The notes under the pieces: generated by a model
Told to the model about the DNA's origin: nothing
The model's input: only the letters and a program-made list of their open reading frames with translations
The model's database searches: none
Position numbers and translations under genes: made by a program
In this document: positions 50,207 through 60,900 of the stretch, piece after piece
Position numbering within the stretch: position 1 is the first letter of the stretch
Layout of the letters: every line of letters starts with the position of its first letter
From: Ananas comosus
Taxonomy: Eukaryota; Streptophyta; Magnoliopsida; Poales; Bromeliaceae
NCBI RefSeq assembly: GCF_001540865.1
Contig: NC_033621.1
Coordinates: 12,668,276-12,732,275 of the forward strand
Reading direction: 5' to 3'
DNA: 64,000 nucleotides

Positions 50207-50855
50207 GGCTAAATTACAGAAAACCCTCCCGTCAAAATCCAATTTTTTACAACCCGATTTTTCACTTTTCCTCCCTGTCATTTAAAAACCTATACTTTAC
50301 CCCTTTGTAAAATAAAAAATATTCACTTCACCCCCTACCGTTAGTGGTTCGTTAGTGTTCTGTTATAAAATATTTTTTTATGCCAAAAATACTCTCCGCC
50401 ATCTCTTATGTTGCTTCGCCCTCCTCCACCGTCTCGTCCTCGCCCACATCTCCGTCCGCGCCTAAAAACACCCCCTCGCCCTCCTCCGCCGCCTCGCCTT
50501 CGTCCTCGTTGTCCTTGCCCATCTCTCTATCCACGCCTACCTCGATTTCTTCCTTACTGTCGCCGAAATAGAGGGACGATGAGGGTACAGAAGGAGAAGG
50601 GGAACAGGTGGAGAAGAAAATGGAGAGGAACTGCGACCGATCGAGGCGCGAATTGCGGCCGATCGAGGCAGCGGACGAGGAAGATGAGGTAGGAGATGAA
50701 AATGGTGAGGGGCAAAATGGTCATTTTATCATTACAGTTCACACTGTACCCCTGTGAATATTTTAATTTTATAAGGAAGTAAAGTATAGATTTTTAAATA
50801 ACAGAAAGGAAAGTGAAAAATCTAATTTTGACATAAAATTTTATATAATTTAGCC
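50207..50855. mobile_element. Mutator-like element with GC-rich core, copy B
   Basis: Ends 'ggctaaattacagaaaacc' on the left and 'taatttagcc' on the right, with long imperfect inverted repeats as in copy A. The GC-rich core (about 50395-50690) is related to that of copy A ('ttgcttcg', 'cctcgcc', 'gtcctcg') but diverged, with open frames of 60-95 codons. No convincing target duplication. Confidence 0.75.
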
Positions 50856-51495
50856 AACAAAAATAAAATTAATAACTCTGTTCATACAGCGCATCTGGGC
50901 CCGTTTTCGAAAACTTCTGTTGCAGACCTGGGATATGACAATTGTTAAATCTACAATCTATTTTAGGCTGTATAATTTTACATCATTTCCAATCTCCATG
51001 ACCATTTTTTAATTCACTTTTTTTATTATTTTTAAATTTACTAAAACTTTAAAAAATAAGTTTAAAACCTGATTTTTCATTGTGGCCCCCAACCTTCCGA
51101 TTCTTTAAAAAAAAGTTCCCAATTTTTATATTTTGTTTTAATTAACTCTGTATTTGGTATTAAAAGTGAGGTTAATTTAAAACAATCATCGTCATCGGGT
51201 GCTATAATAGTATTGATACGGCAAATATTTAATTGGTGTGACGATTTTCGTTAAGTTAATGGCATTTTAAACGGTAGACATTATTAATTAAAACAAAATT
51301 TAGTAAGTTTAGAACGTGATTGCAAGAAAAAAAGATCGGATACTGGAGCGAAAATAATTACGAAAAGTACTGAGGGCAATGTTGCAATTTACCCCAAAGG
51401 GAATTACAAAACTCAATAAATTCCCCAAAATTTTGCAAAAAAAAAAAAAGAAAAAGAAAATATCGTAAGCTGCTGCCGAAGCTGAAGCTAAGGCC
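50856..51495 (+). other. Upstream region of the thioredoxin-like gene
   Basis: AT-rich, no TATA box that stands out. Short A-rich run at 51438-51452 in the likely leader. Confidence 0.5.
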
Positions 51496-54400
51496 ATGGC
51501 CGCGTCGCTCAAATCCCCTTTCCCTGTAACTCGTCTTCTCCCTTGTTCTCTGAAGCCTCTCGCGCTCCCAAAACCTAAATTCCATGTCCGCGCCGCGAGA
51601 ACCGAGTCCGGCGGGGTGGTAATCGGCTCTAGGGTTCCGTACTTCGAGGTTTTCACGAGTATCCATTTGCGATTTTCCCAGATTTTTTCTATAATTTTGC
51701 TAATTTTCTCATAAATTTGCGCATTCGATGTAGTTGTGGAGAAGCAAAAGTCAAAAGTTGCAAAAAAAGAGAAAAATTACTCACTTTCTCTTTATAATGG
51801 TCATATTTTGTTGTTGTTGTTGTTGTTATTCGAAGAATGGAGATAAATTAGAGACTTTTTGATTGATAAGACATGTAATGTCAACTTGAATTTAGTATAG
51901 GGACTTCAAATAAGATTATAATTTTTTAGGATTTATTTTTATATTTTTAGTATGAATCCATGCATGTATCCCTCACATTCGACTCATCTAATAATTTAGT
52001 TTCAGAATTCGAGATTATATCTCCTATTACGCAATAAATTATTTTTTTTTGTGAAATTTTAAACTTTTAGAACACGGTATTTTAATATTTTATATTTAAT
52101 AAGTGTGTGATGTTCAATTTTTTTGATTCCTAGAAAAAATAATTAGTTTAGAAAAGTTCTTTTTTTGCAGATTTTATGGAAAAGTAGTGTCTCCGTTCTT
52201 TGGATTTTTTTATCCANTTTTGACATTGAGTAGCTTCCGGAGCCCCTGACTGGAAAAGTTTGGAAATTGGATGATTTTGAATCTTATCCTGCATTGTTGG
52301 TGAGCACAAATTTCTGTGTGTTTTTTCATTTATTATGATATTTTGATTCTCATTTAGTAATAATGTATGGGGACCCCTAAACTATATGCCTTTTTGAATG
52401 GCCCCCTCAACTTTATTGCAAATGTTTGGTTTTCTGGAAAATTTTCCAAGAAAATATTTTTTGTGCTCAGAAAAATATTTTCCATCTGTTTGATTCCTAG
52501 AAAAAATAATTAGTTTAGAAAAGTTCTTTTTTTGCAGATTTTATGGAAAAGTAGTGTCTCCGTTCTTTGGATTTTTTTATCCAAAAAACAATATTTATGG
52601 AAATCGATTTATTGTAGTCATTCATAATACTAATTAAAGCTCATCATCAAAGGTCTCTAAGTTATAATCATTTCAATTTCTAGTTGAAAGCATGAAGTAT
52701 TTGCTTTTGTGGTATTTGGAACTTGCTTCTGAAGTTCTAAATTCTGTGTTGGTTTTGCAGGTGATGTTCATATGCAACCACTGTCCTTTTGTAAAGCATT
52801 TGAAAAAGGATATTGTGAAGCTCACTAAATTCTATATGGGAGTAGGAAGATCCATATTAAACTTAGAAATCCTCAAACCATGAACAAATCTGCTTAGTGA
52901 TTTTTTGTTTCTTTTTCTTTTGAATGTGCTCCAGAAGGGATTGGCTGCTGTGGCAATTTCTTCAAACTCGACGATCACGCATCCACAGGTCGCGACTAAA
53001 TCCAGTTTGTAGTTGGTATTTCACAACTTTCAGAACAGCTTTAGGCTACATTACTTTACTGCAAACTGTTGTCCGAATTTCGGGAAATTTTGATGAAGTT
53101 TATGATGCCATCTAGTGATTCTGCCTGAAGGATTAGTCAAATGTTAAGAGTTGGTTTGTTCCCAACATTGAGAACTTTCGGCGATTGTTTTCCTAACTGA
53201 GGAAGTGTAAACATTTGATTGTTCACATTTGTCCCTTTTCACTGTTTCATAACAGTAAGTTATAGTTGATAAAAGGATCATTAGTCTCTTTTCTTTTCTT
53301 CTTTTTGGGCTTGATCATTCATTCAGAAATTATTTTAAGTCGATTGCTTGCTCAATTACATCTTTGTTGACAAAAGTTTTTGATTCTGTAGGATGGCCCA
53401 GAATTTATGGCAAAAGAAGCAAAACTGTTTAACTACCCTTTCCCCTACCTGTTCGATGAGGTAGGACTAAACCAACGTACATCTTTCATCGAGCATTCGA
53501 TGTGCTTAACTTTGTCTTGTTTCTACTATTATCTCATTCAGTAGGACTGTTATTTCGTATTCTGTTTAATCATATTGGCGCACTTTCTTGCTTGATATTA
53601 TTATGCAGCATATGCTTGTTCTCAAAATACATCTAAATATAATCATTTCATTTAGAATTAAGACCGAACACCTTCCATTTCTATGGGGATGCCAAAGATC
53701 ACGCATTCTTGTGCTGTTAAATAACAGTGAAGTTGATATCTTTTCCCTATTTAATGAATTGCACATGGAATCACCTGGTATCTTACACTCGGGGGAAAAA
53801 AGAATGTGTCTTTAACATGTGTGGTGGTTATTGTGTTTAGAAATATTTTTGATTGTTTATTAGTAAGTATTGCTTTGCAGTCTCAGGAGGTCGCACGGGC
53901 TTTTGGAGCTGTATGCACTCCAGAATTTTTCCTTTTCAAAAAGGTTATTTCTTACGGTACATCGCTCAATAGCGTGCCATCCGTCCCATCTCATTCTTTC
54001 AGTTAAGGGGGTGTTTGGATTGATGAAATTGCAATTTGGCAGTAAATCTCATTTATTAAGAGTATAAATATTAGTCTTGTCATTCATCACAAAGACACTA
54101 GAAATATACGATAAGTGGCTATGGGCTTAAATTCTCGAAAACAAATTCCCTTCGAATTGATCCAAAACCATCTTTTATGGAAAAACCCAAAATTGAGCCT
54201 GCAACTAGACAGTGAATCTCTCCAGTGTTATGCTTGTTAATGATAAGAACAATATTTTTTCTCTCACCATACTTGATTTCCAGCTGACTTATAATTACGC
54301 CAATCCAAACACTCCCTAAATGTTCCAATTCAATTTTAAATAAAGCATTGTTTAAATCAAGAATAGGTTGCTAATCACCGAGTGACGTCAGTTGAAGTAT

Positions 54401-54911
54401 AACATGAGATGGATGGATCTCATTGGCCTGTGCATGGCTTGCTTGGTGCACCCGGTTAAGGCGATATTTTTTCAGCTTCTATACATTTCTCTTCATTTCT
54501 GTGACCAAAGTGGTGTGATTTATCTTAAGAAACTGCTTCATTGTTTCGATTAATAGGATGGGCGAAGACCGTTTGAGCTATTTTACCATGGTCAGTTTGA
54601 TGACTCTCGACCGAGTAGCAATATCCCAGTTACTGGAAGGTTCTTCCCAAAACCCTAAGCTGCAGATGAAAAACATTGTACTGGTAAATTTCAATCTTTT
54701 TAATCTGCTTTAATCATTGTAGAGATTTGAGCCGCGCGATAGATTGCGTCCTCAGCGGTCAAAAATTGAACTTCATGCAGAAACCCAGGTGAGCTTTTTG
54801 TATCTTGTTCAATCATTTGCCGTGGGGTTTGGCTTCTTATTTTGCGGATTCTCTCCTCTGGTCTTTAGTGTTGGTTGCAGCATAAAATGGCACCCTGGAA
54901 ACAGCCCCTAA
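51496..54911 (+). CDS. Thioredoxin-fold, peroxiredoxin (AhpC/TSA)-like protein, predicted plastid
   Basis: Nine exons join in frame to 225 residues: 51496-51648, 52234-52299, 52761-52841, 52935-52988, 53392-53460, 53881-53943, 54557-54639, 54723-54788, 54869-54911. The protein belongs to the plant family of Arabidopsis At1g21350. Seen: a basic, Ser/Ala-rich N-terminus (about 1-40) like a plastid transit peptide; LPEPLTGKVWKLDDF; a redox-type CxxC at C78-C81 (FICNHCPFVKHLKKD); AVAISSN; the YPFPYLFDE and GAVCTPEFFLF blocks (a third Cys sits in VCTP); YHGQFDDSRPS; and the family ending VGCSIKWHP. All splice sites are GT-AG. The substrate is unknown. The start was chosen for the transit-like N-terminus. 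The second intron side (52122-52583) carries an assembly duplication, but all exons lie outside it except exon 2, which lies between the copies. Confidence 0.92.
52122..52583. repeat. Exact 95-bp direct duplication next to a single N
   Basis: 52122-52216 and 52489-52583 are identical. The first copy ends exactly at the N at 52217. Exon 2 of the thioredoxin-like gene lies between them. Confidence 0.95.
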
Positions 54912-55112
54912 CTCGCGCCCTGTCAAATATTAGTCAAATATTAGCTTTCTTGCTTCGTCGAAGATGCGGAACATATTCTTTAGGCGAGTATTCTTTGCTT
55001 CTCTTATTGGTGGAAACATTGGTTGGTTTTCGATATATTGAACAGTTCATCTTATATTTTAGAGATTCCTAGTAACATGAACAGTTTTAGAGCCTAATAC
55101 TAGTATTTGGGG

Positions 55113-55144
<32 letters not shown>

Positions 55145-55396
55145 GTTGATTCAATTTTTGGTTAATGGGGAATCAACTTCATTGCTGTTAGATACGATTT
55201 CCAGTATACAACAAGAATCGAATTTGAAGGTCAGAATCAAAAGAAATTTCGCGGTTTTATCCTTCGTCATCAATTAAACTACCATTATCTACACATGCAT
55301 TTACAGTAGGCTGCAATTTGCATTCTCATTAATGAACTTCGCAAATCTACTTTCGCCTGTTCATAATTTTCTCAGGAAACTACATTATTATTATAT
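54912..55396 (+). other. 3' region of the thioredoxin-like gene
   Basis: AT-rich with a T run at 55119-55144. No other gene. Confidence 0.5.
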
Positions 55397-56053
55397 GGCT
55401 GAATTACAGAAAACCCCCCTATAATAACCCGCTTTTTCACTTTCCCCCCTGACATTTAAAAACCTACACTTTGCTCCTCTGTAAAATGAAAAATGTGCAC
55501 TTCACTCCCTACTGTTAGGGTTCCGTTATAAAATAATTTTTTATGCCGAAAATACCCCTCCGCCATTGCTGCCGCCGCCTCCTCGCCCCGCATTATGCTC
55601 CCGTGGCCGTAATTCGCAGTGCCGGAGGTGAGCACGTCGCTCCGCGCGACAGGCCTCAGCGGCGCCGCGCCGGGTTTCGCCGGGCCTCAGTGGCGCCGCG
55701 CCGTGCCGTGCTCGTCGTGGAGGCTGCGGTGGGGATGATCGGGACGAAGCCCGTGCGGCGGTGCCCGGGTTTGGAAGCGGCGGCGCCGGCGGAGTTGTGA
55801 GCGGCCTTCCTGCTCGACCCGAAGAGAAACTCGCCGGAGTGAGTTTGGCGCCCCGCGAGGCCGGCGGAGGAGAGTGAGGAGAGAAGATGGGGAAGAAGAC
55901 GACAATGGTGAGGGGCAAAATGGTCATTTTACACACCGTAACCTCCTTGTGAACATTTTTCATTTTACAGGGGGGCAAAGTATAGATTTTTAAATATCAG
56001 GGAGGGAAAGTGAAAAAGCGGGTTATTATAGGAAGGTTTTCTGTAATTTAGCC
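55397..56053. mobile_element. Mutator-like element with GC-rich core, copy C
   Basis: Starts 'ggctgaattacagaaaacc' and ends 'ggttttctgtaatttagcc'. The flanking 9-mers 'ttattatat' and 'atattatat' agree at 8 of 9. At 657 bp it is the same length as copy A. The core (about 55560-55880) is very GC-rich and different from those of copies A and B near its middle. It contains open frames of 85 (+) and 145 (-) codons of no recognisable family. Confidence 0.85.
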
Positions 56054-56567
56054 ATATTATATATATGCTAACATTAAAAATGAGTTTGCTGATATATATA
56101 TTTTTTCTTTTTCTTCATCTGTTGTTCCCCGCAGGTTTTCGATACCTGCAATCAAAGATATTCGCGTCCCATATCGGATTAAAGAGGAAATCGTCGCTGC
56201 GATGAAATTTTCGACGCTGTTGTCACTTAGTACATATAATGTTCACACAATGTTTATGATAGTTGTGTGCATATAATGTTTACACAATGCTTATGAAATT
56301 TACGACACTGTTGTGACTAGTGCATATAATTGTTCTACACAATGTTTATGATATTTGTGTGCAAATAATAATGTTTACACAATGTTTGTGAAATTTAGGA
56401 CACTGTTGTCACTAGTGCATGTAATCACTTTTATTGATTAATCTAATAAAATTTTAAGTTTGATTGCTGAAGTGATTGGTCGAAGTGATTGGTTGGTTTA
56501 CTTTTTTGATTGAACTTTTTTTTAATTTATAACTTTTATTTAAATATTTATATTAAGTTTAATTATT
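56054..56567. repeat. Tandem repeat, about 91-95 bp unit, 2.4 copies (56204-56431)
   Basis: Units start at 56204, 56295 and 56390 with 'gaaattt..gacnctgttgt' and contain 'acacaatgtttatgat' and 'tttacacaatg'. Upstream, at about 56115-56135, a good acceptor ('ctgttgttccccgcag') is followed by an open stretch (PAIKDIRVPYRIKEEIV) of unknown meaning. Confidence 0.75.
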
Positions 56568-57742
56568 ATATATATATTTTTTGTCGTTAGAAGTTTGATA
56601 GAGGGTAGCTATTTTTTTTTTGGGGCAATTTCACCACTACCCCTCTTAAATATCTAAATATCGTAAATACCCCTATAAAATTATTTCTTTATTAGTTGTT
56701 GTCAAAAGAACACCGCAACCAAGGTTAAATTAGTCATTTTATAACCTAATCTTAACATCCGTTAGAAAAAAGGGTATTTGTGATAATTTTCTACATTTGA
56801 AGGGGTATATATATATTTTTTGTCGTTAGAAGTTTGATAGAGGGTAGCTATTTTTTTTTTGGGGCAATTTCACCACTACCCCTTTTAAATATCTAAATAT
56901 CGTAAATACCCCTATAAAATTGAAAATATCATATATACCCCTTCAAATGTAGAAAATTATCACAAATACCCTTTTTTCTAACGGACGTTAAGATTAGGTT
57001 ATAAAATGACTAATTTACCCTCGGTTGGGGTGTTCTTTTGACAGCAACTAATAAAGAAATAATTTCATAAATACCCTTCAAATTTTAAAAATAATATTTT
57101 TAGTACTAATTATTGGTAGATAAAATATGTGGAAACATCATCTAACCGCACATCTCTTAATCCAATGGACACAAATCTACAACCACCAATAACTTGATAC
57201 TTTTAAAAAAATATATAGGAGCTCAATTAATTAATTATATATATATATATATATAATTCAAAGCTAGGGCCATGCCAAAGTGGACTTATGGGTGAGCGGG
57301 TCTGCATACAATGTTACTTTTTTGTTGACAATAAATGTGCAATTAAAAAATTGTTGCTTGATTGGGTCATATGAAAAATACTAATATCAAAAAAAATTTA
57401 TATCAAAATATTTTTTGTATGACTTATGTGAGTTATTTAAATAAAATTCAAAAAAATTAAATCTTGAAATTAATATTGAATATTACAGTGGACAATTGCA
57501 TTACAACTATATATAATTTACAAGCGAAAAATTATAACAAGATTTAATTAATACACTTAATAGACTATAGATATTTAAGATTAATTACATGAAGAAGACT
57601 TTTTAAAGGAATGTTAATCTTAAGGGTATTTGTGAATATTTTTGTTTTATAGAGGGGTATTGCTGATATTTTGTAATTTATAGGGGTATTTATGAAATTT
57701 CTATCTCTTAGAAGGGTATTGATGAAATTATCCCTTTTTTTA
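56568..57742. repeat. Nested direct and inverted repeats, 'ggggcaatttca' family
   Basis: About 115 bp at 56568-56682 recurs at 56812-56923 (from 'tatatatattttttgtcg' to 'acccctataaaatt'). The segment between (about 56690-56810) recurs inverted at 56925-57065. An outer end 'gatgaaattatccc' lies near 57742. The arrangement looks like a foldback element that was partly duplicated. It is noncoding. Confidence 0.7.
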
Positions 57743-57843
57743 AAAAAAAAAATTTGATACATTTAAAAATGGTCCATAGTTGAGGGCGTCTATGTAATTT
57801 TTCCGTTGCAAATTTTCTTTTACCGTTTAACGTATACAAAACA

Positions 57844-57850
57844 TATAAAA
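57844..57850 (+). promoter_or_regulatory. TATA box of the SAC phosphatase gene
   Basis: 'tataaaa' lies 61 bases upstream of the start codon, followed by a C/T-rich start region and 'tgggccc' (a TCP-type site). The fit with a leader of about 35 bases is good. Confidence 0.65.
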
Positions 57851-57910
57851 CCTCGATTCCCCATTTTGGGCCCTTCGTCTCCCTCCTCGCGACCTCGACC
57901 GCCTCCTCCC

Positions 57911-60900
57911 ATGGCGAAGCCCGAGAACTCGAAGCTCCTCGCCACGGTGGTGGCGAAGCCCGCTTCTCCCGACCCCGACGTCGACCCCTCTAAGTGCTCG
58001 CTCGAGAAGTTTCGCCTCTACGAGACCCGCGCCGTACCCCGCCTCTTTCCCTTCACTCCTCCCCTCTCCCCTTCTTCTTCGATCTTAGAGCTCGATACTG
58101 ATGCTTCTTCGTTTGCGCAGAGGTTTTACCTGGTCGGGAGCGATCGGGAGAAGCGCTTCTTCCGCGTGCTCAAGATCGACCGAAGCGAGCCCTACGAACT
58201 CAACCTCAGCGAGGATCCCGTCGTGTACACGCCCCAGGAAGTGAACAACCTCCTCCAGCGCATCAGCGAGGGCAATCGCTCCACCGGAGGGCTCAACTTC
58301 GTCGCCAAGGTCTACGGCATCGCAGGTTCCCCCTAATTTCTATTTCCCCCACCTTTTTGGCGATAAATTTGACGTATTTTGATCCAAATTATGCTTCTTC
58401 CCTTGTTTTTTTTTTTTTGATGAATTTGATGTATTTTGATCCAAGTTATGGTTTTTTAAGGGTGCATTAAGTTTTTGGAGTCGTACTATTTGATTCTTGT
58501 TACGAAGCGAAGGCAAATTGGGGCCATTTGTGGGCACGCGATCTATTGCATTGACGAGAGCCAGATGATAACTGTCCCCCATTCGTCCATACAATCTGAT
58601 GTTGCGCATTCTAAGTCGGAGATAAGGTATTGTTCTTTTTCCACTTGTTTATTAGTTACTGATCGATGATATGTGACATTTAGCAGTGTCCTGGTTAGAA
58701 CTTGTTGAAGCATCTTGGTATGACAATTTAAGAATTTGTGGTAAAGGAAACCTTTTTTGCTCACTCTCATGGCATCCAATTAGATTGCTGTGTATCCAAA
58801 TTTTGTTTTTGTTGAAGATTGAAATATATGGGGCCAAAATTGGATTTTTCATTAGAGAGATTTTCACCATAAATAACTAAAAAACGATGTTTGGGTATTT
58901 TATATGCATCTAACTTGCCTAATTTGAGTGTGAACCATTCACCCTATAGTTTTCTTCAAGTATCAGAGTTTGTTCATATAATAGCAAACTTGATTTTCTG
59001 AATGATATTTCATGCGTCATATTTTTTTAAACTCCTATCTGGAACCACTTGCCTCTATAACAGGTACAAGAAGCTCTTGTCTAGTGTTGATCTCACAAAG
59101 GACTTCTACTACAGTTACACGTATCCGATCATGCAAAGCTTACAGAAAAATGTCCTTTCATCAGGAAAGGAGAAGATGCCTTATGATAATTTATTTGTCT
59201 GGAACGAGTTTCTCACACGGCCGATACGGTCAAGATGCAGTAATACGCTTTGGACTATTGCTTTGGTTCATGGACACTTCAAGCAGGTACTTTCTGTCTG
59301 TTATCAATAAAATTATATACTTCTTTGTCTTTGTTGTGGAGATCAGCATGACAATGATGACATCCAATTTTGTCTACCTTAACTTTTCAACATTGACAAT
59401 AGTCTCCTGTTTTGTTCAGCTGCTAACTCGTTTTTGAAAGAAACAAGCTGGATGCCATAACTCTCAAGCGTTTCTTTTTAACTTAACTGTTGCTAAGATA
59501 AGATTTGAACTTATGCAACATCGATATCAGCATTTGTTAGCCAAAACTGAATGTTCTGTGTATAAGAAGGTTGAAATATTTCTTTTGCCCACCTTGTGCT
59601 GCTGATAATTAAGAAAAATATTGAAGCTCTATTGGATGGTGGTTTAGTACCTTTAATATATATTTCCTTAGTAGATATCTGGCATCTAGTCCATAACTAG
59701 AAGTTGAAAGCAGCACCTCTAATTATATATACAGTGGTGCCCAAACTCTCTCCACTTTTTCTTCTTCTTCTTCTTCTTCTTTTTAACACTTTTATGTCTT
59801 TGCCCTTCCTAAGCCTTATATGTTTGGACCCTGGATTTAGCATTTTTATTGCATAGAGTCAGTTGAGATAACATCTAACGTTGTCCTCTTCTTTCTCATT
59901 TCAAATTTCAGGCTAAGTTATCAATATTTTGGCGAGAATTTACTGTTGCCCTAATTTCCAGACGGTCTCGTCATTTTGCTGGGACACGGTACATTTCAGA
60001 CAATATTTACAGGCATCAAATGTGCAATTTAATTGATTAATTGAATGGTGATTATAATATATTCAATAATCCAGAAGGCGACAATACACAAGCATTTTTA
60101 GTTTTCGGTTCATTTCCTCCCTTAGTCATCAATGTCAGAAGCATTTTGTTTTCTGGTCATTTAGTATCTTCTTTGTGAGTTTGTCTTTGTATATAAAGTG
60201 GCACTCTTGCTTAATATTTTCTAATTAATGTAGAGTCATTGTTCTGCTTGAAATTAAACTTACAGTATAGCATAATTGATAATGATAAATCTTGACTTCA
60301 ATTCTGTCCCAAGTATATCATGATTGTGTTGTTTCTTCTAGTTATGGTCATGATAAATATGGTTTCTACTGAGAAAATGCAATATTTCTGTTAGGCATGA
60401 GCTGAAATGCTTGCTGTCACAATTTGGCTTGGTGGTCTCAACTGAATAGCTTTGAAACCATGTAAATTATTTTCGTCTTTTGGGGTGTCTAAGTTATCCT
60501 GTTCGTTGTTATTCTTGTTGGTGTACTACTTTCCATCACGAGGTTTACAGTCAATATGCTATACGGAGCTTGAACGCTGTTTACTCATCAGAACTTTTAT
60601 GCAACATATTGTGGTTGGAATTGAGTGTTGTTTTGGGTGTAGGGGGCAAATGAATGGTATGGGAGGAATTGCCTCTAAGTTGGACCCATGAAGCAAGAAT
60701 ATCAATCTTATCTGATTCTTTTTATCATTTGTATTTCCTAGTTCTTCCTATCATTTGTATTTCCTAGTTCTTCCTCTATAGTTGTTGCTCTCTGTTTTTC
60801 TTTGGCTGTTACCATTTTTACATTATACTGTAGGTACCTGAAAAGAGGAGTAAACGATCTAGGCAGAGTTGCAAATGATGTTGAAACTGAACAGCTAATC

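Noticed and set aside
55541..55978. 145-codon frame on - in the GC-rich core of copy C
   Set aside because: Starts inside the element's inverted end and shows no recognisable domain.
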